Shown here: piece by piece, positions 48,851 to 60,312 of the stretch
Numbering within the stretch: the stretch's first letter is position 1
How the letters are laid out: the number at the start of each line of letters is the position of its first letter
Program-made: the position numbers and the translations under genes
The notes under the pieces: model-generated
The model's input: only the letters and a program-made list of their open reading frames with translations
Database searches by the model: none
Told to the model about the DNA's origin: nothing
DNA from: Pyrrhoderma lamaoense
Taxonomy: Eukaryota; Basidiomycota; Agaricomycetes; Hymenochaetales; Hymenochaetaceae
Length of the DNA stretch: 64,000 nucleotides
Assembly (NCBI GenBank): GCA_002794735.1
Contig: NBAZ01000009.1
Span: 186,001 to 250,000 of the forward strand
Direction: 5' to 3'

Positions 48851-51283
48851 ATGCTACCAAGAAAAGCCTGGAACTGCGCTAGGACAAATTCAAGTCATGC
48901 ATTGCGAAACGCTGCACCAAAAAGCTCGAGGAGTGTCATGTCTTTGTGCCGACAACAAATTAGGACACCATGCACATCTCGGACTTGCCAAAGCTCAAAA
49001 TTAAACACAGGGAGAAGTAGTTCTCCACGGAGTCGGACTTTCGGGACAAAGTCAAGTAATCAGAGAGAAGTCTCGGATTCTCCAGTTCGCGTCTCACACA
49101 TACTCTCTATACTCCTTATTTGTGGGTTGGTGCTACAGCTTGGGGTTGTATGTGTATCTCATGCTTATGAAGCACGTTGTTCTGTCTTTAGCTGACGAAA
49201 TCGTTCGCCTGGGCCTTTTCTTTGACTTCTTGTCACATATAGATATGAGTTTTATTCAATACTTACTATGTGGCCGGAAGAGGTGCGAGGGGATCTAAGA
49301 GCAGGTCTACGGGCTAAATCTAGAGGAGATATGAAACTGAGTATCCAGTACTTAACAAGGTAATGTCTTCTTTATGTCCTGTATGAAGATATCGCCATAA
49401 GACTCAACGGAAATAATAGAGCCTGGGAGAAAGTTCAACAACTTCCTCTGGAATCTTTAGCTCCAGACCCAATCTTAAAAGTAACAGGAGTTGCCATCAG
49501 TCTGGCTGAGGTTCTCGAAGCTGAAGACTGCCTTGAAGAAGCATTCAATGTGTTACAGTCTTCAATACTCATGTTCTCAAAAAAGCAGGAGGACCCAACT
49601 TCTTCATCTGACTCGCAAACACCTGATCCAACTACATCTTCCTCCTCAGAGCAAAAATTAACTGGTAAAAAGTCTGGGCTCAAAATGAGACTAGTTGATT
49701 GGCTTGACTCTCAGCACCTCGCTAAGCAAACAGTTCCGGACATGGATCCAAAAGTTCGCATGCGTCTAGTCGCTCTTGCTTTGAAGCTTGGCGACCTTGC
49801 AGAGTCTCTCAAACGCTCAGATGACGAAGACCTATGGTTAAGCTTCGCTGTAGTAGAAGTGATGAAACTTATTTACGACGAATACGGTCTTGTTTTCGTT
49901 GCAGGACGTGGGTTCACCGAGGTTGAGGATGATAATAGAGTAAAAATGCCTCCTATAAAAAGTGATACCGTAAACATGACGAGTGCGTTTGAGAAGTATC
50001 CGAGGAATCGACATGGGCTGCGCAGTAGCTTTGAAAGCCCGACGCAGGAAATTGGGGAGCTAGGCCTGCCTCCTTGGGTGAAACTATCTAGAAGTGAAAT
50101 CGCTGCGCCTTTAGAACGATTGGGGAATTACTATTCTCGTCACGGTGAGCCTATGTAAGTCTATTTAAAAACAAGAGGCCCTTCCCCTTTTTTGTGTCTT
50201 CTTTTTCTGTCATACCCGTTTTGCTACGTATATCTCTAGTCTAACGTACACCCCTTTGCGACAGGAACGCCATTTTGCTATATCGACTCGCCTCGGGTCT
50301 TCTTGTCAGACACAAGACAAGTTCTACAGCAGCAGATCCAAGCGTCCGACAACGTTTCAACGCTTCCTCCATCCCGGAATTCTGCCAAGCATTACAAATC
50401 GAAACCGCTCATCTCTTCCTCCTGATTGAGCTTAGACGTAACATCCTCGATTCTCTCAGTTCTCGCCCCAACTCCAATTCAAATACTAACTCCAGTTCTA
50501 ATTCTGGCTCTGGCTCTAACAGTCCCGAATCCAATATTAATAACAACTACAGTGCAAACTCTAGCGACATAAACTCTAGTTCATATGACATCAAGCCTAG
50601 CCCCTCCAGTCCTAGTTCAAAGAGTAACATGAAGAACGACAAGCAAAAACAACTCGCTCAACTCGAACGTGACATTCCGATGGTGATCAAACGTTCCGTA
50701 AGCCTCTATAACGGTGCCGGACGCGGGTTTAACCGGATCGTCAGTGAGAAAAAAAATAATATGGATGCAGAGGGTTTACAATCTATGATGACCCTTTGTG
50801 AAGAATCGTATCCCGCGATACTTTATAACGCTGGAGTTTATTACGAGGTATGTTTGTCTTTTTTTTTGTTCGTCATCAAATGTACCTTCTTTTTCTTTTT
50901 CTTTTCTCTTTTGTATTCGAATATCCAGAACTAGACTGAGCTGAACTAAACTAACGTCTTCCCCAAAACAACTCCCTCTGCGATAACAGGAAACAGGAGA
51001 CTTCGAGACAGCTTTAAAGTCCTACGAGCTAGCCTATAAGCACTTACGACCACTCAGCGGAAGGAGGTTTTACGAACAGAGTCAGATGGCGTATGAGGGT
51101 ATCAGGCATATGAAGCGGAAATTACAGACTGCTAAAGGGTTTGACGTGCAGTCGCACGAACAACAACAACAACAACAACACAACAAGGGGAGCAGAATCA
51201 AGGAACAAGGACAGGGCGAGAGTGGCTTGGGAGGACGGAGTCAGGATGGAAGTGGGGATTCGTCGTCTGCTTCTAAGAGTTGA
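48851..51283 (+). CDS. TPR-containing mitochondrial membrane protein, Mgr3-like
   Basis: Five exons (48851-49147, 49250-49359, 49420-50154, 50265-50847, 50990-51283) encode 672 residues in frame. The N-terminus (MLPRKAWNCARTNSSHALRN) is basic and lacks acidic residues over about 65 positions, as in a mitochondrial targeting sequence, followed by one membrane helix (SHILSILLICGLVLQLGV) and the block MWPEEVRGDLRAGLRAKSRG. TPR-like helices follow (LKVTGVAISLAEVLEAEDCL; ERLGNYYSRHGEPMNAILLY; SYPAILYNAGVYYEETGDFE). The organisation fits Mgr3, adaptor of the yeast i-AAA protease, and similar fungal TPR proteins. Two low-complexity inserts are visible: Asn/Ser-rich at about residues 450-490 and Gln-rich near the C-terminus. 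The exact orthology is an inference. Confidence 0.75.
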
Positions 51284-52367
51284 TTTGTACTAGATGTTGG
51301 GAGAGGGTGTGTTCGTCGTTCGTTGTCCATCGTCTATTATACATTTATCTTGCTATCGATTTAGTAATCGTATTTGATGGTATTAATAGCTATAGTATAA
51401 AAAGTAGAAGTAGAGGTAATATACAATATCTATGTTCGACGTTGAGTAGTTTAAACATTCATACCCTCTCACTTGATCACACATAATTACATTTACTATG
51501 TATATCTTAAAGTATACGTACGACGTAAAGTATCGTCATTCGCTACGACACGGAAAACTATCTATGCTCACATTTCAAACATAAAGCGAGAAAGAGAAAA
51601 AGGAATCTACGAACGAAACAAGCAAGTTTTGTAGAAATAAATTCAAAGCGTTGGAGGTATGTGTATGATATCAGATGAGACGATATAACGTCATGTTATG
51701 TTATGTTACGCGAATGGAAAAAGAAATAAGGAGGCTCAGACTTGCGAAAAAGTTAAGAAAAAAAGAAGAGTATCGGCTTGAAGAAAGAACAAAGTCATGA
51801 AGGTCAGGTCTAAAACAAGACAAGACGACGAAGACATCTTTTTTATTCCTGATATGGTGTTTACATCACACCCTCATACATACATACACACACACGAAAT
51901 AAGGGAAGGAGAAAGTATAGGTAGAATTTTTAATCTCATAGTTATAAGCTGTAATTGTATCTGTAGCTTTGTACTAAAATAATTAACAAATCGACACGGA
52001 AAATGGAGAGAGAGAGAGAGGGTTAAGATAAATTGAGAAGTAGGTTAAAAAACAGTGTTTAGTAAAGCAGTAAAGCAGTGTAAAGGCAACATCACACGAT
52101 AATAATAAAAAGAGTAAAGGGGGTAAGAAGAAGAAAATAAAGAAGTGGTAGTGGCAGCCGTAGTAGTGGTACTCATGAAAAAAAAAAGCTGAGCTGAAAA
52201 CAACAACGTCGAAAACAGTGAAAAAAAAACCCCATTTCTCTTGAGTACACCCCAGCCAAAAAAAGATAAAGAAAAAGTAGTAAAGTAGTAAAAAAAAAGC
52301 AACCTATCAAAACCACTTCTCCCTTACTCAGAGGGGACATCTTCAACTCTAGCACTCCTGTTCCGAC
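51284..52367. other. Intergenic region (convergent genes)
   Basis: Between the 3' ends of the TPR gene and SEC62. A-rich low complexity with a GA microsatellite at about 52004-52021. No gene. Confidence 0.45.
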
Positions 52368-53834
52368 TCACAGGACGAGAATCTCCCGAAGTGTCTTCAA
52401 CTTCACTTTGTACCCCAGTCCCAGTCCCCCAGTAGTCCCGTTCCCATGTCGTTCTTCTTGAGGGGTATTAATCCCAGAATCCGTCACCCCGACCGCCTTT
52501 CCTTTTCCCTTTTTTGATGACGAAATACCAGAGACGTCTTCACCAGCGGCACTCCGATGCTTTCGAGATTTTTTCTTCTTTGGCATGTCCCATTCCCAGA
52601 GTGGGATGAATGATTCGATCTGAGATGTGTACATGTTAGAATGAGTAGCCCGGGGGAGCGAGAAGAAAAAAGAAATGATAAGAAGTAATTATGAGTGGTG
52701 CGCATACGCACAGATACGCATTACGATTGGATTACAGGGATACAAAAGAAAAAGAAGCGAAGCAAGTACAAAACTATAAAACTCAAAACTCAAAAGATAT
52801 AAAAAAACGAGAGACTCACCACTCCAACATCAGCAAACAACTTTGGGAAGACCCAGATCCCAGGCGGGGCAACAATGATCGTCACAACATAAAACACCAA
52901 TCTCAAGATCGCAATGACGACAAACAACCCAATCAATCCCAGTACTCCAATGCTCAGATACCAAACTCCTAAACGTAGAGTCGGAGGCCACAAGGGGAAC
53001 ATCACGCCTGCTAATAAGAGGGTGACCATGGCTATACCACCCAGGTAGGTCGTCCACATCGGACCTTCGTAGAACCAGGCGTAGAGATCTTCGGATCGGA
53101 ACATTTGCATTTGGTTCAGGGTGAGCGTCTTTGGGTTGCCTCCTCCCCCACTACTGCTGCTATTACCATTACCATTATTGTTTGTTGTTATTTGAAGCTC
53201 CAGCAGCACCAGCTACGGCCCCGGCAGCTTGCCCTCCTCCCCCTCGGTCGACGCGTAAGTAGAAAGCGTAGGGGATGATAGAGTTTAAGAGCGCTGTGGC
53301 TTCTTCTTCTGTCGTCACTTTTGGAACGTCTTTGAGTTTGGCGTAGGCTGGTGAGAGTACAGCTTTTACGGCGTGTTTGCCTGTTGTGATGTTTGTGTGT
53401 ATGTGTGTATGTGTGTATGCCCCCCGACAGTACCAACACCATTCACCACCACCACCACCGCCAACGCAGCACACATCCCAACGCCAGCACCGATACGAGA
53501 AGCGTCGGTGTATCCCAGAGTGTAGAGACGATGCGCACACACACGTATACGTATTCACATACGTGTAAAGGTACCCCCAAAAAAAGCATACACGTATCAA
53601 GTAAACCACAACCATATCCCAAAAAAAGAGAGAGAAACCATAAATTCAGTTCACCCAAGCCTCCTACCAAGAGCAAACCAAAAAAAAAAGAAAAAAAGGT
53701 GTACAATTACCTTTAAAATAATCCACTCGTTTCCCATTCAGTATCCCCTGTCGGTTCTTCATCCCAGCTTTACTACTCCGTAAGAAATCGACCACCTTGC
53801 GGATGTTCTTGGGCGCTTTTTGTTGTTGTTCCAT
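52368..53834 (-). CDS. SEC62: Translocation protein Sec62
   Basis: Sec62 is part of the Sec62/Sec63 complex for post-translational import into the ER. Exon 1 (53834-53711) encodes MEQQQKAPKNIRKVVDFLRS and ends RVDYFK; exon 2 starts at 53380 with GKHAVKAVLSPAYAKLKDVP; the membrane part reads MFRSEDLYAWFYEGPMWTTY, then two hydrophobic segments (YLGGIAMVTLLLAGVMFPLW; IGVLGLIGLFVVIAILRL) before PPGIWVFPKLFADVGV. The last exon (52619-52368) begins IESFIPLWEWDMPKKKKSR and is basic. Intron 1 is long (330 nt) and GT-rich. Between about 53260 and 53120 the upstream frame (GQAAGAVAGAAGASNNNK) and the downstream frame (NNNGNGNSSSSGGGGNPKTL) differ; a small cryptic intron (for example gtagct to aaag, 96 nt) or a one-base indel in the Asn repeat would reconcile them. 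The rest of the gene is well supported. Confidence 0.88.
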
Positions 53835-54668
53835 CGATGCCTGATATGCTGCTCCTGCTCTTGTTGCTGCTGCTGCTGTTGTTTTTGCTCGAGTTCTCGA
53901 GTTCTAACCCTCTCTTTGAGTTATCCTTCGTTACTCCCAAGGCGTCTAAGTGTTGAGCAAAACTGATAGGAAGAAATGTACGTAGAGAAAGTGCAGGGCT
54001 GGTGGTGCTGCTGGTGGTTGTGTACGTGTACGTATACGTATATGTGAGTTACACTCAGACCCAAAAAAGTTTCGTTAAGAGTGTAGAGGGAAAAGGTAAG
54101 ACTTTGTATGTGCTGAGCTGGCGTTTTCCACTCACACAACTCACACAAACTTCGTGACAACTTCCCCTTTGGAGTTGTGGGATGAAGGGGCTTATCTAAG
54201 CGTCTCTCTGTGCTATGTGAAGCCGAAATGGGGGATTTATCTCATAAAGGGATAATTTGGAATGGGATCGACGTCGAATCTCATCGTATAACGCACACAC
54301 ACACACAAAACAGTTTGAAACACAGGACATATAACTCGATAGGAATAATTCAATAAATGTCACTAATGTTTGTTCATCTCATTCCGAAGGGGAGATTTCA
54401 AAGAAATTTTCTCAAAGAAACGATTTGAAACATCCATTTCAAAGTCGTCGAGTTCCACTTTATCTCGTTACCTCTATTCTGATGATTTCTCGTGGTGTAT
54501 ATTATTATTATTATAGAAAAAACATATGAGCATCTAGGAAAAGAATTCGAGAATTCCAGCTATATCAACTAAAAGTAGATGGGAGAAGGAAGGGGAACGA
54601 AGGGCGGCGCCCAGGGAATCACTAAAAGAAAGAAGATACCCCAGCCCCCCCCTTCCCCCTTCCCTCTT
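53835..54668. other. Intergenic region upstream of SEC62
   Basis: Low complexity: CTG/TTG repeats at about 53850-53890 and a CA run near 54294-54308. No gene recognised beyond the promoter and leader of SEC62. Confidence 0.4.
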
Positions 54669-55455
54669 TTAGTAGGGAGCGGCGGCAGCTTGGCACTAAA
54701 AAGGGTGAAGTGAAAGATTTGTTGAGTCATTGGAGATGATCACTAAGGGTAGCAGGATGGAGGCTAGTACTCACTGCTTTCAATTGTTCAAGGTACCAAG
54801 TACAGCTTGGTAAGTCGGCCTTTTCGAGACATTGCGTGAACTCTATTTTGCACAGAAAACAAGTAAGACCAGAGCGTCAGCTCACAGTACATTCGATCAC
54901 ATGTAACGATTGGAAACAATGATAGGGGGGGGGGAGAAGGAAGAAAGAAGTTGATAAATGTTAAACGTGGGAGAGAAGTAGACGTACGTTTAGCCTGGAC
55001 ATCACAGCTAATAGGAGCCTGCTGCATAGGAGCAGCCTGTGCAACAGGTTCAGCAGCAGCAGGTGCACTCGAACTACCTCCAAACAACATATTCGAAATC
55101 CCATGACCGATCACGGAACCAGCTGCTACCGAACCCATGTTTGCAGCCATTTGGGTCAACATTCCTGGTTCTCTCGAAGGTGCTGCTGTTGCTCCTGAGG
55201 GCACTGGAGGAGCCGGATGAGCTGGGGCTGAGTGAGGAGGTGGTGGAGCATAGCTTGAGGGGGCGGTTGCAGCAGTTGTGTGTGATCTGGTTTGAACTGG
55301 TGCAGAAGTAGAACGCGAAGGCGCTGATGGACGAGAACGAGATTGACGCTAGTAATATAAAAAAATGAATTTTAGTGTTAGTATTATGATGTTAATGAAT
55401 AACTTAAAGTAGAAAAAAAAGAGGAGAGAAATGAAGAAGAAGGACGTACAGGCAT
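54669..55455 (-). CDS. Twin CX9C protein, Mix17/CHCHD2-CHCHD10 family
   Basis: Four exons (55455-55450, 55348-54988, 54842-54775, 54695-54669) encode 153 residues. The first exon is just ATG-CCT. The N-terminal half is Arg/Ser then Pro/Ala-rich; a central Gly/Ala hydrophobic segment reads MAANMGSVAAGSVIGHGISN with the family hallmark MLFGG; the C-terminus holds two CX9C motifs (CDVQAKQFTQC and CTWYLEQLKAC), the second completed across the last intron. These proteins are imported to the mitochondrial intermembrane space by the Mia40 pathway and act in cristae and respiratory-chain maintenance. The tiny first and last exons (6 and 27 nt) are needed to keep the start and the fourth Cys. No frame break. 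Confidence 0.92.
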
Positions 55456-57189
55456 GACGATGTGATGTGTATGATGGTGGTCAAGAGTCAAGAAGTGTAA
55501 CCCAAAAAAAAGGGATCGGGAGAAGGAGGACGTGTCCTCCGTCGGTGTTGAGCGCGTGAATAATTGTAAGTACCCCCCTCGGCCAAATCCCTGTCGTAAG
55601 CTCCGAGATAAGCCGATTTCTCATCATCCTTAAGACGGCCCTAAAGTATAAATTAGAACGCTTTTGATTGGTCAAAGGTTCCCTAGTCGCGACTCGAAAC
55701 TTCCGGATCCCTGACTCTTTGGAGAAGATGGAGATGACTAAGGGCGTTCGCATCGCACTCAGCTGAGCTCAGAGCTATACAGTGGCTTGGGCCGCAGTCG
55801 CATAGCAAACTTTAAAGTGTCACTCCATAGCCCAGTTGTATCTTCTTCCATCGCATATGACGAATATATTGACCACTAAAATCGCAGTGCACCCATCATA
55901 TACCCGAAATCCAAATCCCAGCCCTCATAATACTACAACTGATTCAAATCACAGAATACTCTTACTCTTACTCAAGTTAGTAACTAGCAGCTAAGCTAAG
56001 CGCAAAAAAAAAATAAAACCCAAAAAAACGTGGCAACTTTTCAAACACTTACACACGTGATTACCTTTATCCTTAATTATCACGCACACACACACCCTAA
56101 CTTTACATGTAAATCTACGATTGAATTTGACCAGACTTTACAGTTAACGGAAACAGAAAACGGAAATCGGGAATCGGAAATAGAAACCATGAGTTGTCTT
56201 ATCACGAGTTAGCATACTCCAGATTTCTACGACGAATCGAACTCACGAAGTGGCGTTGGAGATACGTCCCATCCGTCCATTCCATCCCATTCTCTTATCC
56301 AACCCCTCCCCTATCCTCTCCTACCTTGTCTCGTACGAACACACACGCACACACACATTCTTCCTCCTTTTAGTTCTCTCTCTCCCTCTTCTTATATAGA
56401 TATACTTTACAATCTTAGATCTAGCTATTTCCAACGCACACAAACAATACCAGTTAGACAACAAGAAAGAAGGAACAGACAGGACGAAGGACGAAAAGGA
56501 AACGTGATGTAATGTTATGCTATGGGTACAATACAATACAACACAACACAACTTACACCGAAGCTGAGGGCCGAGGGGACTAAGTCCTTCTACACGGCAC
56601 AGCAGATAACAGCCGTAGAAAAGATGAAAGCAGAGAGTGGTTGTAGTAGTAGTCGTCGTAGTAGTAGTAGTAGTAGCGCTAGAAGATCGCTCATAAGACG
56701 GGTAGATTCACAAACAAATTCCTAGGTTTCCAAACTCCCAGTCTCCCCCAATCTAGTTTCTAGAGTTTCAATCACAATCCACAAAACGTCCAAATCAAAT
56801 CAAAATCTCTAAATTCCCAGTTCTCAGTCTGGTCCCCAGTCAAGATATCCAAGTTACACATAACATAACACAACACACACACAAAAAAAAACTAAAAAAC
56901 TAAAAACTTCTAAATCGCTTATTTCTTAAAAAAGGGATACACAAAAAAAAGCACACACACACAGATAAAAAAAACAGTACAAAAGGAAGAAAGGAATATA
57001 ACGCCAACGCTCTCTTCTTCCCAGTCTCTTCCTCCAAGCCCCAATCTCCAATCTCCAATCTTCGGTCTCCGGTCTTCAAACTTTACCCAACCCCCCCCCC
57101 CACCCTTCTCCTAATTCTTATTTCCTATTTCCTATACTCTTATATTCATAGCCCACTCTCACGCACTTATGAGCCTCCTAAAAGAGCTC
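55456..57189. other. 1.7-kb low-complexity intergenic region
   Basis: Downstream of malic enzyme and upstream of the CX9C gene. Contains A-rich and CT-rich tracts, a trinucleotide repeat at about 56642-56679 (gtagtagtagtcgtcgtagt and further tag units), CA runs and a C run near 57091-57102. No ORF with family features. Confidence 0.45.
56642..56679. repeat. TAG/GTA trinucleotide microsatellite
   Basis: Imperfect GTA/GTC triplet repeat visible directly in the sequence; non-coding context. Confidence 0.7.
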
Positions 57190-60100
57190 TTAGATACGAG
57201 GACTCCACATCCTGCTCTTTACAAACGTCGTCAGCTCGTCGTCGTTCAGTGACCTAAGGTCAACGTGTTGGTCAACGCCCTATGTTTTAAAAAAAGAAGA
57301 GGTAAGCATAAGTCAGTATATATCTTTTTTCTTTCTACTTGTTCTCGTGTGTGTGTGTGGCAGGTTAAGGTGCAGGAAGGCGGGGGGGGCGGGGGGAGGG
57401 AGAGAAAAAGACAGTGTAACAAACACCACACACACATACACACCACACAACAAACACGCGAAGACGCAAAAAAAAAAAACACATACCTCTTTCTGAGCCT
57501 GACGAATAACACTCCTAGCAATATTAACACTAATCTCCCTAATCCGTTCCACACGAGGATAAACCATCTCCAACGCCCGTTCCTCCTCATCCAACGAATC
57601 AGCAAGCGCCAAAGAAGCCGTCTCCACCATCTTATCCGTCACCTTCTCCGACCGGGAGAGTATGGCGCCAAGTCCTAAACCAGGGAAGACGTACATGTTG
57701 TTTCCTTGTCCGGGGTGATAAGCTCTGTTCTTAAAGTTCACGATAGGGAACGGGGAGCCAGAGGCGAAGATGACTTTGCCATCTGTCCATTGGACTGTTT
57801 CTTCGTATTGGCATTCGGATAGCTGAACGGGGTTGGAGAGGGGGAAGATGATGGGACGGGCGTTTAGGCGTGCCATGGCTTTGACGACTTGTTCGTTGAA
57901 GGCTCCCTATGAGGAGGAGGGGGGGAACAGGAAAATTAGACATGATTTTGGGGGGTAAGGGGGTATGGAACTTGTATGTTACTCACACTAATAGTAGAAA
58001 GTCCCAACAGGGCGGTAGGACGAACGTATTCAATAATTTCAAGCAAGTCCTTCATCGGTGGTCCTTGGTAATCATTTCTCGAGAAGTCTAATATAAGAAA
58101 AAAGGGTTTCCGTTAGTAATCCATATAAAATCTCAAATCCCCTCAAACGAACCCCCCGCCCCCCCCCCCCAAACAAGAAAAAGACGTACATTTCTTATGC
58201 TCAGCCATAGACCCTCTAGCATCATAAATAAGTCCCTGCGAATCCACAAACCAAATCCTCCGTCTAGCCTCCTCCCTACTCATCCCCTGCAACACAAAAA
58301 AGCTCATCAACTGCATAGCAACACCAACGCCTGCCGAGCCAGCTCCGAAAAACAGAATTCGCTGCTCGCCTAACGGTGTGTTGGCCGCTGCCGAAGCCAG
58401 TTTCGCGGCGTTGACGAAGCCGGAGAGGATGACGGCTCCTGTGCCTTGGATGTCGTCGTTGAAGACTGGGTAACGATCTCGGAAGGTGTCTAGGTATAGG
58501 AAAGCTTTCTCTGTTGAGAAGTCCTGTTTGTCGAGAAGAGGAGGAAGGGGGGAAGGGGGAAGGGTTTCAGCAAACGGAAAAAAAACGAAAGAAAAGGCGA
58601 GTTAAATAACGACGACGACTCTCACCTCAAACTGGACGAGCAACCTCGGAAACACGGCCCTCATCTCCCTCATAAACTCTTCCATAAACTCCGTCATCTC
58701 CTCCTCCGAAACACGCTTCCGTCGGATTCCCAAGTAGAAAGGGTCATCGAGGTATTTCTGGTTGTTCGTCCCGAGGTCTAGGCAGATGGGGATCGTGGAG
58801 GACGGTCGGATCCTGTTTTTGTTTTTGTTTTTGTGTTGAGTTACGTTATTTTTTCGGTGTAGAGTTGGGTTTGGGTTTGGGTTGAATGGAATTAAAGTTG
58901 AAATTGAAATTAGAAGAGTCGTGACATGATTGCGATTTGGTTATATAAATAGTAATCCCATAATGATAGTCATCGAATCATTCGTTAATATCAGGGGGGA
59001 CACTACTGATTGAAGAAAATATAAAAATTTGAGAGACGGGGCTTACCCAGCTCCAGCAACATAAAGCGACAACTTCCCACACGAGATCGGCATTCCATTA
59101 ACGCCCAAATCTCCAAGTCCAAGAATACGAGAACCTAATTAACGTGACACACCCACATCCACATCCACACCCACACGAAGACGGACACGGAATCGTCAAA
59201 GGAAGATGAAGATGAAAGGAAAGAAAAATAAAAATCAGTTCAACAACGTTACTTCAAAAGACCGAGAGAGAGAACAAAGAGCAGAGAACGGAAGACATAC
59301 CATCCGTCACAACAGATATCCTCGCTTCCTCCTTCCGTGGCCAGCTCTCGAGGATACTACGAATGTTTCCCTTGTCTTCAATTGATACGAACTAGAAGCC
59401 GAGATCGTGATGAGTAAACGATACGACGATGGGACGATTGGGGGGGTATTATGGAAAGAAGAAACGAAGGATAATGAAAAGCCGGAGAAAAAGAATAAGT
59501 GAGAGGGGAAGAAGATGAGAAAAGAAAGAAGAAGAATAGAAGTGAGAAATGAGAAGAAGTAAGTTTGTTAAAAAAAAAAAAAGCGGAAGTGACGGAAGTG
59601 ACGGAATGACGCAGTAACGGAATGACGGAGGAGAAGAGAATATAATTATATAATCATATAATCCCCTCCTCCCTTCCCCTATCCGGGATACCGCGTTATA
59701 TTTAGAAGGTCCAAAAATATAAGATAAGAGAGGTTTGGAAAGGATGTGTGTGTATGTGGGGGACCAAGCAAAGACGAGATAATTTTGAGAGAGAGAGGAC
59801 GTACGATACCCTCCGGTCTACGATAGTTGTGAGAGAACTGTAAGCATGCGTCGCCTACAGTTGGGGTATAGATCAACGGTGTGATTTCCTACAAGTATAG
59901 AACAGAACACGAAGGTTAGTTCGAGTAGTATATAGAGAAGGAGGGCGGAAAAGAGAACGAGAACGAGAACGAACCGGCATATTGTTAACACAAATATGAT
60001 AAAACATATTCTCATCCGACAACTTGAGCTGAGTGAGATAAATGTATTTCTCAATACTCTTGTCTTTTGAACGTAACTGCGCCAGGCAGCGTTCCTATAC

Positions 60101-60312
60101 ACACACGCATACACACAGACACACAGACAATTCGGTTTTCTGTCAGTCAGTAAAGGCAAGGAGAATTCGAGGGGGGGGGGGAAGAAGGTAAGCCGACATA
60201 CAGCATGTACTCCGCTGTTTAGAGCCGGAGGTGTCATTCCGCGAGCTGGCTTTACAGGCGCTGTGGATAATTGAGAATCAAGTTCAGTCAATCGGTTTAT
60301 TATGCTCTCCAT
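57190..60312 (-). CDS. Malic enzyme (NAD(P)-dependent, decarboxylating)
   Basis: About ten exons from the ATG at 60312 to the TAA at 57190-57192. Oxidatively decarboxylates malate to pyruvate. Motifs in order: [63 protein letters not shown] (catalytic region), [36 protein letters not shown] (metal-binding acidic residues), [17 protein letters not shown] (dinucleotide fold), [17 protein letters not shown] and the closing [18 protein letters not shown] with a final SRMWSPRI. The N-terminus ([20 protein letters not shown]) lacks the NKGTAF-type block usual before GLLPP, and no typical mitochondrial presequence is seen; a cytosolic form or a missed upstream exon is possible. Cofactor preference cannot be read with confidence. 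Confidence 0.93.

Noticed and set aside
52045..52355. Phe/Ser-rich minus-strand ORFs
   Set aside because: Translation of A-rich low-complexity DNA beside SEC62.
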